This document shows, piece after piece, positions 35,957 through 48,409 of a DNA stretch of 62,000 nt. Below the pieces are notes generated by a model. The model saw only the letters and a program-made list of their open reading frames with translations, was not told where the DNA came from and searched no databases. Every line of letters starts with the position of its first letter. Position 1 is the first letter of the stretch. The translations under genes and the position numbers were made by a program. The stretch comes from Owenia fusiformis (taxonomy: Eukaryota; Annelida; Polychaeta; Sabellida; Oweniidae): contig CAIIXF020000011.1 in assembly GCA_903813345.2 (NCBI GenBank), positions 12,569,754-12,631,753 of the forward strand, in the 5' to 3' direction.

Positions 35957-38347
35957 CTGAAAGTACTTAAAAAAAAAAAAAAGTCAGCAATGATTTGACT
36001 TTTTTCCTTAAAAGAAACAAGTAAATATACCCATCTCACTGAAATGGCCATTTTTCAGATGTGAGTACATTTACATATAACTTTTAAGAGAATGCATGAA
36101 CATGCAAAATGTCACCACTGGCCATTTGTTAAAGATGCACTTGGTTACAGTAAGCCGAACACTAATTGATTACTGCCATCAAGAAGTTTCGTCCACCCAT
36201 CAGTTTGAGAATATAACATTATGTCAACACTTCTGTAGTGACATAAAAATCAAATCATTGCCCAGTAAGTACAGTTTACTAAAAAACTATGAACAAAAAT
36301 CATATCATTACTGAATAAATTTTCAAATTGTTACTTTAAAAGCTAGCATTATAGTATTCAAATGATCAAGACCAAATTGATAAAGCTAGAACTATTTTGT
36401 TGGTAAGTTTCCAAAGTCTCAGAATGAAAATTACCAAACACATGCAAACAGAACCATTGTTCCTTGTGTTGCAGCCAAGAACCTGCTTTGCTGGAAATAC
36501 AAAAAAGATGCTGTAGTACTTGTTAATATTACAATTTAAATATATTGCAAAAATTCAAATCAATTAGGAGGGATGGAGTAAGGTACATGTATACATAGTA
36601 ATACATCTTAACTAGGTAAAACATACTGCTTCCAGCACTGTATAGCTGATTCTTCTGGTGGGTGTATAATCCTGTGAAAAGAGAATTCATTTATTAGTAA
36701 CTTCCGCATGCAACAGTAGTAGTTGTAGTTCAGGCAAGGAGCAGTCTTTAACCCTCTTCAAAACACCTGCAATGAGAAAATTATTTTACTGTCTACCTTA
36801 ACTCCAAAGCATGCAAGGGATTATCATTTGCAAAAAAGTTGCCAAGTTGCCTTTATCAATCAGATTCTAGGTCGTAAATACCTAGATGGTTGATTGCTTA
36901 TTGGACCAAAACATGGTCGCATTAACACTGACCTCAAAACAAGAAAAAAACAGTCAAATTGAAAAATTGATGATGATTTAATGAAACTTAAGATCATCTA
37001 CCAACTCGCACCAAAAAAGAGAATGGTATCCGAAAACTGAGACTAACATACGAAGGTATGTTAAATCTCAGGTGAAAATGAGTTTATAAAAAAAATATGA
37101 AGACAATATTTTCCAAATATAGCACACATTACTTCCATTTTGATAAAACCAGGTGGATTCCATTATTCTTTCATGTCAGAACATAGAATCCGTTAGGAAG
37201 CTTTCAAGCCAACACACCTTAACAAAAGATCAAACATTGGGTGACCATCCCCCCGCTCATGCTGTATGCTGTCCAGAGAGATTAAGAAGAATAACAAGAA
37301 TGACATCCTCGGCCATGCATAATTAGGATACATCACATTAAAAAGATGAAATACAAGACCATACCACTGTCAATTCCCAATAGTATCTTTACTGTAACAC
37401 TGATAAGCAATGTCTACCTACCTAAAGAGTACAAGGTAACATGTATCAACCCCAAGGCCATTCCGTACAGATCCAAGTGAACTCTTGCTGCGTCCTCACG
37501 AGATCTCTGGATCACACTATATCCGTCATAGCTAACTACTAACATTACAATACGAGCAAGTAAAAATGAGTGGACCTTCACCAGAGCTCAACGATACCCC
37601 TCCAGAACGACCCAATGCATGCCGGCACCACAGCATGCATTGAAGAAAGAAAATTCAGAATACCTCCTCCTGGTGGGTGCAAGACCCACCATTTTGACTC
37701 GCAAGTAAAGAATGCTTTCACCAGCCATCAGAATATAGGCAAAACAAAGAACCAAGCTCAACAATAAGAATCCAACTTGGAAACTGTTGGTCGGGACTTA
37801 CAAGGAATTGATACCTGAAACCCATGCATCTAGAGATTGATAGACACTGATCATCAGAATCACGGTGGAGGTACTACGAGGAACATCAAACAGTATGACC
37901 AAGTAAACCAGAGCTCTCAATGCAATGGATCAGAATGACCCATGCTCAACGATGCCATTCTTAGATATTCCTCAAAATCAATCGGGACAACATAAAACAT
38001 GAACAGGGGAAGGCCTCCCAACACTTGATCAAGTGTTAAGACATGTTTAGCCATCCAGCCTCCTAGCAGATTCCAGGTTCCTTCACTCCAGAATAATGGG
38101 TCGGCCAACAAAATCCACCGGTTCAATCAAAATGGAAGGTGTCCCACTAACGAGAAAACCTGCCGCTCCTAAACCATAGATGGAAAACATGTCTAGCTGG
38201 TAGATGACCCCATATGGAATACCTAAGATAACCTAACCAAATAACTAAGATAACTCAACAAGATTACTTAACTTAGGTGACAGGAACTTCGTGATAAGGC
38301 TCATCTTAAAGGGAGTGGAGTCTAGGGGGCGACTCATTTTCCAATGC

Positions 38348-38860
38348 ATGGTTGGTCTTCTTCCAGTTGGTTGCTCTTCTTCCAGTTGGTTGCTCTTCTT
38401 CCAGTTGGTTGCTCTTCTTCCACTTGGTTGCTCTTCTTCCAGTTGGTTGCTCTTCTTCCAGTTGGTTGCTCTTCTTCCAGTTGGTTGCTCTTCTTCCAGT
38501 TGGTTGCTCTTCTTCCAGTTGGTTGCTCTTCTTCCAGTTGGTTGCTCTCCTTTCAGTTGGTTGCTCTTCTTCCAGTTGGTTGCTCTTCTTCCAGTTGGTT
38601 GCTCTTCTTCCAGTTGGTTGCTCTTCTTCCAGTTGGTTGCTCTTCTTCCAGTTGGTTGTTCTTATTTCAGTGGGTTGTTCATCTTCCAGTGGGCTGTTCA
38701 CCTTCCAGTGGGTTGTTCATCTCTCAGTTGTTTGTTCATCTTCCAGTGGGTTGTTCATCTTCCAGTGAGTTGCTCATCTTCCAGTGAGTTGCTCATCTTC
38801 CAGTGGGTTGCTCATCTTCCAGCGGGTGAATTATCTTCCAGCGGTTGAATAATCTTTCAG
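38348..38860. repeat. 19-bp minisatellite array B8
   Basis: 27 units' length. Private variants include ggttggtcttc at the left end (near 38351) and gggctgttc near 38692. Confidence 0.97.
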
Positions 38861-39079
38861 TGGGTGGATCATCATCTAGCAGTTGGATCATCTTCAAGGT
38901 TGCCATCTTCCACCAGATAGATCATCTTCAACTGGGAACTTGGCTTTCCAATGGGGGACTTGTCTTGCAGTGTGTGGCTTCCAGTGTGTGGCTCAGGTAC
39001 TAGTGGGCTGATCACCTCCAAGCTAAAGGTAAATCTGGAAGAAATATTGTACATTAGGAAATAAAAATACTGTACTTAC

Positions 39080-39163
39080 TTGAACCCCACATCCTAGAGA
39101 TAATCTTCCATCCCGGGCAATGCTTCTTCAGTAACACACAGATATCACCAGAATAACAATATC
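39080..39163 (-). CDS. exon b, copy 8
   Basis: Consensus exon with normal splice sites, placed between array B8 and the long-form left flank of array A9. Confidence 0.44.
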
Positions 39164-39562
39164 CTATGTAGAAACAGGCGTTGCAGGCAGATGGTGCATA
39201 TTGAAGTTACTCTCATAAACTTGTAGGAAAGGACAGAAACTTATCTTCAGGGGAAGAGGAGTGCATCTGAAAGTAAATACAAAATAGAAAAAGTTAGGCA
39301 ATGGTTTCAATTTTCAATTTTTTCAAAAAATCCACCGGTTCAATCAAAATGGAAGGTATCCCACTAACGATAAGAGCCTGCCGCTCCTTAAGCATAGATG
39401 GAAGACCTGTCTAGCTAGTAGATGACCCCACATGGAGTAACTAAGATAACTTAACCAAATAACTAAGATAACTCAACAAGATCACTTAACTTAGATGACA
39501 GGAACTTCGTGATAAGGCTCATCTTTAAGGGAGTGGAGTCTAGGGGGCGACTTATTTTCCAG

Positions 39563-40490
39563 TGGGTTGTTCATCTTCCAGTGGGTTGCTCATCTTCCAG
39601 AGAGTTGCTCATCTTCCAGTGGGTTGCTCATCTTCCAGTGGGTGTATTTTCTTCCAGTTGTTTGCTCATCTTTCAGCTGGTTGCTCTCCTCCCAGTTGGT
39701 TGCTCTTCTTTCAGTTGGTTGCTCTTCCTTCAGTTGGTTGCTCTTCTTTCAGTTGGTTGCTCTTCTTTCAGTTGGTTGCTCTTCTTTCAGTTGGTTGCTC
39801 TTCTTCCAGTTGGTTGCTTTTCTTCCAGTTGGTTGCTCTTCTTCCAGTTAGTTGTTCATCTTCCAGTGGGTTGTTCATCTTCCAGTGGGTTGTTCATCTT
39901 CCAGTGGGTTGTTCATCTTCCAGTGGGTTGTTCATCTTCCAGTCGGTTGTACATCTTCCAGTGGGTTGTTCATCTTCCAGTGGGTTGTTCATCTTCCATT
40001 CGGTTGTACATCTTCCAGTGGGTTGCTCATCTTCCATCGGGTTGCTCTTCTTCCATTTGGTTGCCCATCTTCCAGTGGGTTGTTCATCTTCCAGTAGGTT
40101 GCTCATCTTCCAGTGAGTTGCTCATGTTCCAGTGGGTTCCTCATTTTCCAGTGGGTTGCTCATCTTCCAGCAGGTGTATTTTCTTCCAGTTGGTTGCTCA
40201 TGTTTCAGCTGGTTGTTCTTCCAGTTGGTTGTTCTTCTTCCAGTGGGTTGTTCATCTTCCAGTGGGTTGTTCATCTTCCAGTGGGTTGTTCATCTTCCAG
40301 TGGGTTGTTCATCTTCCAGTCGGTTGTACATCTTCCAGTGGGTTGTTCATTTTCCAGTGAGTTGCTCATCTTCCAGTGAGTTGCTTTTCTTCCAGTGGGT
40401 TGCTCATCTTCCAGTGGGTTGCTCATCTTCCAATGGGTTGCTCATCTTCCAGTGGATTGCTCATCTTCCAGTGGGTTGCTCATCTTCCAG
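39563..40490. repeat. 19-bp minisatellite array A9
   Basis: About 49 copies, following the long-form left flank. Confidence 0.97.
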
Positions 40491-41080
40491 CGATTGAATT
40501 ATCTTTGAGTGGGTGGATCATCTTCTAGCAGTTGGATCATCTTCAAGGTTGCCATCTTCCACCAGATAGATCATCTTCAACTGGGACCTTGGCTTTTCAA
40601 TGGGTGACTTGTCTTGCAGTGTGTGGCTTTCAGTTTGTGGCTCAGGTACTAGTGGGCTGATCACCTCCAAGCTAAAGGTAAATCTGTAATATAAGTACAT
40701 ATAAAATAGGAAGTCAGCAATGATTTAAATGTTGATTTGTTGTTACAATGCCAAAATGATTGAGCCACTTACTGAACAAGCGGAGGAGGGAATGCAAGAA
40801 ATTTCCTTTTATTGATTCTAGTAAATAGCTCATGGCCTTTCACCCCTTCCGGCTCAAGATTTACATCATCAAATCAACTAACTGCCTTAACAGAAGTATC
40901 TCTGTAGAAGTGAATTGTGGTCTATATATTTTTAGAACATGAATTAAAATTATTTTTTTGAATATTGAATTACCCCCCACCCCCAAGCCCAACATAATGA
41001 ATAGTTTTATTCATTTTTTGATATGTAAAGCCAACATACATATTATCTCCAAATTGGCTCTACACTATAGCTACCCTTAC

Positions 41081-41236
41081 CTGTGTGGTTGTAACATTCC
41101 TGTTGTTTCTTTAGTTGCACACACCTATTAGTACAGGCAGTAGCAATATGCTTTGTAGATACATACACTGCAAACAGCTGACCCAAATCATTGATCCACT
41201 TCGAAAGACCACAACCAGGGTAGAAATTGTTATGAC
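41081..41236 (-). CDS. exon a, copy 8
   Basis: Gln form with intact splice sites. Copies 6, 7 and 8 share the Gln allele and other unit-wide variants, so units 7-9 form a related block. It pairs with exon b at 39080-39163. Confidence 0.48.
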
Positions 41237-43629
41237 CTGAAAGTACTTAAAAAAGAAAAAAAAAGTCAGCAATGATTTGACTTTTTTCCTTAAAAGAAAC
41301 AAGTAAATATACCCATCTCACTGAAATGGCCATTTTTCAGATGTGAGTACATTTACATATAACTTTTAAGAGAATGCATGAACATGCAAAATGTCACCAC
41401 TGGCCATTTGTTAAAGATGCACTTGGTTACAGTAAGCCGAACACTAATTGATTACTGCCATCAAGAAGTTTCGTCCACCCATCAGTTTGAGAATATAACA
41501 TTATGTCAACACTTCTGTAGTGACATAAAAATCAAATCATTGCCCAGTAAGTACAGTTTACTAAAAAACTATGAACAAAAATCATATCATTACTGAATAA
41601 ATTTTCAAATTGTTACTTTAAAAGCTAGCATTATAGTATTCAAATGATCAAGACCAAATTGATAGAGCTAGAACTATTTTGTTGGTAAGTTTCCAAAGTC
41701 TCAGAATGAAAATTACCAAACACATGCAAACAGAACCACTGTTCCTTGTGTTGCAGCCAAGAACCTGCTTTGCTGGAAATACAAAAAAGATGCTGTAGTA
41801 CTTGTTAATATTACAATTTAAATATATTGCAAAAATTCAAATCAATTAGGAGGGATGGAGTAAGGTACATGTATACATAGTAATACATCTTAACTAGGTA
41901 AAACATACTGCTTCCAGCACTGTATAGCTGATTCTTCTGGTGGGTGTATGATCCTGTGAAAAGAGAATTCATTTATTAGTAACTTCCGCATGCAACAGTA
42001 GTAGTTGTAGTTCAGGCAAGGAGCAGTCTTTAACCCTCTTCAAAACACCTGCAATGAGAAAATTATTTTACTGTCTACCTTAACTCCAAAGCATGCAAGG
42101 GATTATCATTTGCAAAAAAGTTGCCAAGTTGCCTTTATCAATCAGATTCTAGGTCGTAAATACCTAGATGGTTGATTGCTTATTGGACCAAAACATGGTC
42201 GCATTAACACTGACCTCAAAACAAGAAAAAAACAGTCAAATTGAAAAATTGATGATGATTTAATGAAACTTAAGATCATCTACCAACTCGCACCAAAAAA
42301 GAGAATGGTATCCGAAAACTGAGACTAACATACGAAGGTATGTTAAATCTCAGGTGAAAATGAGTTTATAAAAAAAATATGAAGACAATATTTTCCAAAT
42401 ATAGCACACATTACTTCCATTTTGATAAAACCAGGTGGATTCCATTATTCTTTCATGTCAGAACATAGAATCCGTTAGGAAGCTTTCAAGCCAACACACC
42501 TTAACAAAAGATCAAACATTGGGTGACCATCCCCCCGCTCATGCTGTATGCTGTCCAGAGAGATTAAGAAGAATAACAAGAATGACATCCTCGGCCATGC
42601 ATAATTAGGATACATCACATTAAAAAGATGAAATACAAGACCATACCACTGTCAATTCCCAATAGTATCTTTACTGTAACACTGATAAGCAATGTCTACC
42701 TACCTAAAGAGTACAAGGTAACATGTATCAACCCCAAGGCCATTCCGTACAGATCCAAGTGAACTCTTGCTGCGTCCTCACGAGATCTCTGGATCACACT
42801 ATATCCGTCATAGCTAACTACTAACATTACGATACGAGCAAGTAAAAATGAGTGGACCTTCACCAGAGCTCAACGATACCCCTCCAGAACGACCCAATGC
42901 ATGCCGGCACCACAGCATGCATTGAAGAAAGAAAATTCAGAATACCTCCTCCTGGTGGGTGCAAGACCCACCATTTTGACTCGCAAGTAAAGAATGCTTT
43001 CACCAGCTATCAGAATATAGGCAAAACAAAGAACCAAGCTCAACAATAAGAATCCAACTTGGAAACTGTTGGTCGGGACTTACAAGGAATTGATACCTGA
43101 AACCCATGCATCTAGAGATTGATAGACACTGATCATCAGAATCACGGTGGAGGTACTACGAGGAACATCAAACAGTATGACCAAGTAAACCAGAGCTCTC
43201 AATGCAATGGATCAGAATGACCCATGCTCAACGATGCCATTCTTAGATATTCCTCAAAATCAATCGGGACAACATAAAACATGAACAGGGGAAGGCCTCC
43301 CAACACTTGATCAAGTGTTAAGACATGTTTAGCCATCCAGCCTCCTAGCAGATTCCAGGTTCCTTCACTCCAGAATAATGGGTCGGCCAACAAAATCCAC
43401 CGGTTCAATCAAAATGGAAGGTGTCCCACTAACGAGAAAACCTGCCGCTCCTAAACCATAGATGGAAAACATGTCTAGCTGGTAGATGACCCCATATGGA
43501 ATACCTAAGATAACCTAACCAAATAACTAAGATAACTCAACAAGATTACTTAACTTAGGTGACAGGAACTTCGTGATAAGGCTCATCTTAAAGGGAGTGG
43601 AGTCTAGGGGGCGACTCATTTTCCAATGC

Positions 43630-44142
43630 ATGGTTGCTCTTCTTCCAGTTGGTTGCTCTTCTTCCAGTTGGTTGCTCTTCTTCCAGTTGGTTGCTCTTCT
43701 TCCACTTGGTTGCTCTTCTTCCAGTTGGTTGCTCTTCTTCCAGTTGGTTGCTCTTCTTCCAGTTGGTTGCTCTTCTTCCAGTTGGTTGCTCTTCTTCCAG
43801 TTGGTTGCTCTTCTTCCAGTTGGTTGCTCTCCTTTCAGTTGGTTGCTCTTCTTCCAGTTGGTTGCTCTTCTTCCAGTTGGTTGCTCTTCTTCCAGTTGGT
43901 TGCTCTTCTTCCAGTTGGTTGCTCTTCTTCCAGTTTGTTGTTCTTATTTCAGTGGGTTGTTCATCTTCCAGTGGGTTGTTCACCTTCCAGTGGGTTGTTC
44001 ATCTTCCAGTTGTTTGTTCATCTTCCAGTGGGTTGTTCATCTTCCAGTGAGTTGCTCATCTTCCAGTGAGTTGCTCATCTTCCAGTGGGTTGCTCATCTT
44101 CCAGCGGGTGAATTATCTTCCAGCGGTTGAATAATCTTTCAG
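43630..44142. repeat. 19-bp minisatellite array B9
   Basis: 27 units' length, the same as B8 but without its private variants. Confidence 0.97.
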
Positions 44143-44361
44143 TGGGTGGATCATCATCTAGCAGTTGGATCATCTTCAAGGTTGCCATCTTCCACCAGAT
44201 AGATCATCTTCAACTGGGAACTTGGCTTTCCAATGGAGGACTTGTCTTGCAGTGTGTGGCTTCCAGTGTGTGGCTCAGGTACTAGTGGGCTGATCACCTC
44301 CAAGCTAAAGGTAAATCTGGAAGAAATATTGTACATTAGGAAATAAAAATACTGTACTTAC

Positions 44362-44445
44362 TTGAACCCCACATCCTAGAGATAATCTTCCATCCCGGGC
44401 AATGCTTCTTCAGTAACACACAGATATCACCAGAATAACAATATC
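44362..44445 (-). CDS. exon b, copy 9
   Basis: Consensus exon with normal splice sites. The unit upstream on the minus strand (unit 10) is broken by the first gap, so which exon precedes it is unknown. Confidence 0.44.
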
Positions 44446-44744
44446 CTATGTAGAAACAGGCGTTGCAGGCAGATGGTGCATATTGAAGTTACTCTCATAA
44501 ACTTGTAGGAAAGGACAGAAACTTATCTTCAGGGGAAGAGGAGTGCATCTGAAAGTAAATACAAAATAGAAAAAGTTAGGCAATGGTTTCAATTTTCAAT
44601 TTTTTCAAAAAATCCACCGGTTCAATCAAAATGGAAGGTATCCCACTAACGATAAGAGCAAGATCACTTAACTTAGATGACAGGAACTTCGTGATAAGGC
44701 TCATCTTTAAGGGAGTGGAGTCTAGGGGGTGACTTATTTTCCAG

Positions 44745-44912
44745 TGGGTTGTTCATCTTCCAGTGGGTTGCTCATCTTCCAGAGAGTTGCTCATCTTCCA
44801 GTGGGTTGCTCATCTTCCAGTGGGTGTATTTTCTTCCAGTTGTTTGCTCATCTTTCAGCTGGTTGCTCTCCTCCCAGTTGGTTGCTCTTCTTTCAGTTGG
44901 TTGCTCTTCCTT
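44745..44912. repeat. 19-bp minisatellite array A10 (visible part)
   Basis: Nearly nine copies are visible before the gap. The preceding flank has a private C to T change (ggggggcg to gggggtg-type, near 44730). Confidence 0.95.
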
Positions 44913-45412
44913 NNNNNNNNNNNNNNNNNNNNNNNNNNNNNNNNNNNNNNNNNNNNNNNNNNNNNNNNNNNNNNNNNNNNNNNNNNNNNNNNNNNNNNNN
45001 NNNNNNNNNNNNNNNNNNNNNNNNNNNNNNNNNNNNNNNNNNNNNNNNNNNNNNNNNNNNNNNNNNNNNNNNNNNNNNNNNNNNNNNNNNNNNNNNNNNN
45101 NNNNNNNNNNNNNNNNNNNNNNNNNNNNNNNNNNNNNNNNNNNNNNNNNNNNNNNNNNNNNNNNNNNNNNNNNNNNNNNNNNNNNNNNNNNNNNNNNNNN
45201 NNNNNNNNNNNNNNNNNNNNNNNNNNNNNNNNNNNNNNNNNNNNNNNNNNNNNNNNNNNNNNNNNNNNNNNNNNNNNNNNNNNNNNNNNNNNNNNNNNNN
45301 NNNNNNNNNNNNNNNNNNNNNNNNNNNNNNNNNNNNNNNNNNNNNNNNNNNNNNNNNNNNNNNNNNNNNNNNNNNNNNNNNNNNNNNNNNNNNNNNNNNN
45401 NNNNNNNNNNNN
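44913..45412. other. assembly gap (500 N)
   Basis: Exactly 500 N, a placeholder length. It joins the middle of array A10 to the left flank of array B10, so the amount of missing sequence is unknown. Confidence 0.98.
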
Positions 45413-45455
45413 CTTAAAGGGAGTGGAGTCTAGGGGGCGACTCATTTTCCAATGC

Positions 45456-46171
45456 ATGGTTGCTCTTCTTCCAGTTGGTTGCTCTTCTTCCAGTTGGTTG
45501 CTCTTCTTCCAGTTGGTTGCTCTTCCAGTTGGTTGCTCTTCTTCCAGTAAGTTGCTCTTCTTCCACTTGGTTGCTCTTCTTCCAGTTGGTTGCTCTTCTT
45601 CCAGTTGGTTGCTCTTCTTCCAGTTGGTTGCTCTCCTTTCAGTTGGTTGCTCTTCTTCCAGTTGGTTGCTCTTCTTCCACTTGGTTGTTCTTCCACTTGG
45701 TTGCTCTTCTTCCACTTGGTTGCTCTTCTTCCAGTTGGTTGCTCTTCTTCCAGTTGGTTGCTTTTCTTCCAGTTGGTTGCTCTTCTTCCAGTTGGTTGCT
45801 CTTCTTCCAGTTGGTTGCTCTTCTTCCAGTTGGTTGCTCTTCTTCCAGTTGGTTGCTCTCCTTTCAGTTGGTTGCTCTTCTTCCAGTTGGTTGCTCTTCT
45901 TCCAGTTGGTTGCTCTTCTTCCAGTTGGTTGCTCTTCTTCCAGTTGGTTGCTCTTCTTCCAGTTTGTTGTTCTTATTCCAGTGGGTTGTTCATCTTCCAG
46001 TGGGTTGTTCACCTTCCAGTGGGTTGTTCATCTTCCAGTTGTTTGTTCATCTTCCAGTGGGTTGTTCATCTTCCAGTGAGTTGCTCATCTTCCAGTGAGT
46101 TGCTCATCTTCCAGTGGGTTGCTCATCTTCCAGCGGGTGAATTATCTTCCAGCGGTTGAATAATCTTTCAG
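45456..46171. repeat. 19-bp minisatellite array B10
   Basis: About 38 copies, with 16-bp short units near 45520 and 45680. It follows the first gap after a short piece of left flank. Confidence 0.97.
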
Positions 46172-46390
46172 TGGGTGGATCATCATCTAGCAGTTGGATC
46201 ATCTTCAAGGTTGCCATCTTCCACCAGATAGATCATCTTCAACTGGGAACTTGGCTTTCCAATTGGGGACTTGTCTTGCAGTGTGTGGCTTCCAGTGTGT
46301 GGCTCAGGTACTAGTGGGCTGATCACCTCCAAGCTAAAGGTAAATCTGGAAGAAATATTGTACATTAGGAAATAAAAATACTGTACTTAC

Positions 46391-46474
46391 TTGAACCCCA
46401 CATCCTAGAGATAATCTTCCATCCCGGGCAATGCTTCTTCAGTAACACACAGATATCACCAGAATAACAATATC
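46391..46474 (-). CDS. exon b, copy 10
   Basis: Consensus exon with normal splice sites, in unit 10. The exon a of this unit is either deleted, as in unit 6, or hidden by the gap at 44913-45412. Confidence 0.43.
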
Positions 46475-46773
46475 CTATGTAGAAACAGGCGTTGCAGGCA
46501 GATGGTGCATATTGAAGTTACTCTCATAAACTTGTAGGAAAGGACAGAAACTTATCTTCAGGGGAAGAGGAGTGCATCTGAAAGTAAATACAAAATAGAA
46601 AAAGTTAGGCAATGGTTTCAATTTTCAATTTTTTCAAAAAATCCACCGGTTCAATCAAAATGGAAGGTATCCCACTAACGATAAGAGCAAGATCACTTAA
46701 CTTAGATGACAGGAACTTCGTGATAAGGCTCATCTTTAAGGGAGTGGAGTCTAGGGGGCGACTTATTTTCCAG

Positions 46774-47663
46774 TGGGTTGTTCATCTTCCAGTGGGTTGC
46801 TCATCTTCCAGAGAGTTGCTCATCTTCCAGTGGGTTGCTCATCTTCCAGTGGGTGTATTTTCTTCCAGTTGTTTGCTCATCTTTCAGCTGGTTGCTCTCC
46901 TCCCAGTTGGTTGCTCTTCTTTCAGTTGGTTGCTCTTCCTTCAGTTGGTTGCTCTTCTTTCAGTTGGTTGCTCTTCTTTCAGTTGGTTGCTCTTCTTTCA
47001 GTTGGTTGCTCTTCTTCCAGTTGGTTGCTTTTCTTCCAGTTGGTTGCTCTTCTTCCAGTTAGTTGTTCATCTTCCAGTGGGTTGTTCATCTTCCAGTGGG
47101 TTGTTCATCTTCCAGTGGGTTGTTCATCTTCCAGTCGGTTGTACATCTTCCAGTGGGTTGTTCATCTTCCAGTGGGTTGTTCATCTTCCATTCGGTTGTA
47201 CATCTTCCAGTGGGTTGCTCATCTTCCATCGGGTTGCTCTTCTTCCATTTGGTTGCCCATCTTCCAGTGGGTTGTTCATCTTCCAGTGGGTTGCTCATCT
47301 TCCAGTGAGTTGCTCATGTTCCAGTGGGTTCCTCATTTTCCAGTGGGTTGCTCATCTTCCAGCAGGTGTATTTTCTTCCAGTTGGTTGCTCATGTTTCAG
47401 CTGGTTGTTCTTCCAGTTGGTTGTTCTTCTTCCAGTGGGTTGTTCATCTTCCAGTGGGTTGTTCATCTTCCAGTGGGTTGTTCATCTTCCAGTCGGTTGT
47501 ACATCTTCCAGTGGGTTGTTCATTTTCCAGTGAGTTGCTCATCTTCCAGTGAGTTGCTTATCTTCCAGTGGGTTGCTCATCTTCCAGTGGGTTGCTCATC
47601 TTCCAATGGGTTGCTCATCTTCCAGTGGATTGCTCATCTTCCAGTGGGTTGCTCATCTTCCAG
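46774..47663. repeat. 19-bp minisatellite array A11
   Basis: About 47 copies, matching A2 in length and order of variants. Confidence 0.97.
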
Positions 47664-48253
47664 CGATTGAATTATCTTTGAGTGGGTGGATCATCTTCTA
47701 GCAGTTGGATCATCTTCAAGGTTGCCATCTTCCACCAGATAGATCATCTTCAACTGGGACCTTGGCTTTTCAATGGGTGACTTGTCTTGCAGTGTGTGGC
47801 TTTCAGTTTGTGGCTCAGGTACTAGTGGGCTGATCACCTCCAAGCTAAAGGTAAATCTGTAATATAAGTACATATAAAATAGGAAGTCAGCAATGATTTA
47901 AATGTTGATTTGTTGTTACAATGCCAAAATGATTGAGCCACTTACTGAACAAGCGGAGGAGGGAATGCAAGAAATTTCCTTTTATTGATTCTAGTAAATA
48001 GCTCATGGCCTTTCACCCCTTCCGGCTCAAGATTTACATCATCAAATCAACTAACTGCCTTAACAGAAGTATCTCTGTAGAAGTGAATTGTGGTCTATAT
48101 ATTTTTAGAACATGAATTAAAATTATTTTTTTGAATATTGAATTACCCCCCACCCCCAAGCCCAATATAATGAATAGTTTTATTCATTTTTTGATATGTA
48201 AAGCCAACATACATATTATCTCCAAATTGGCTCTACACTATAGCTACCCTTAC

Positions 48254-48409
48254 CTGTGTGGTTGTAACATTCCTGTTGTTTCTTTAGTTCCACACACCTA
48301 TTAGTACAGGCAGTAGCAATATGCTTTGTAGATACATACACTGCAAACAGCTGACCCAAATCATTGATCCACTTCGAAAGACCACAACCAGGGTAGAAAT
48401 TGTTATGAC
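48254..48409 (-). CDS. exon a, copy 9
   Basis: Glu form, matching copy 2 across the exon. Downstream on the minus strand it would splice to exon b at 46391-46474. Confidence 0.48.

Larger units (their letters stand above)
34152..39331. repeat. macrosatellite unit 8 (5.18 kb)
   Basis: Complete unit with the short-form left flank, one of the longest A arrays and the joint-shortest B array. Confidence 0.95.
39332..44613. repeat. macrosatellite unit 9 (5.28 kb, long-form left flank)
   Basis: It has the same long-form flank as unit 7 (about 39369-39481) and a B array of the same length as unit 8. Confidence 0.95.
44614..46642. repeat. macrosatellite unit 10, interrupted by assembly gap
   Basis: Array A10 enters the gap at 44913, and sequence resumes at 45413 inside the left flank of array B10. 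Either the unit is a fusion like unit 6 or a whole spacer with exon a is missing from the assembly. Confidence 0.9.
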
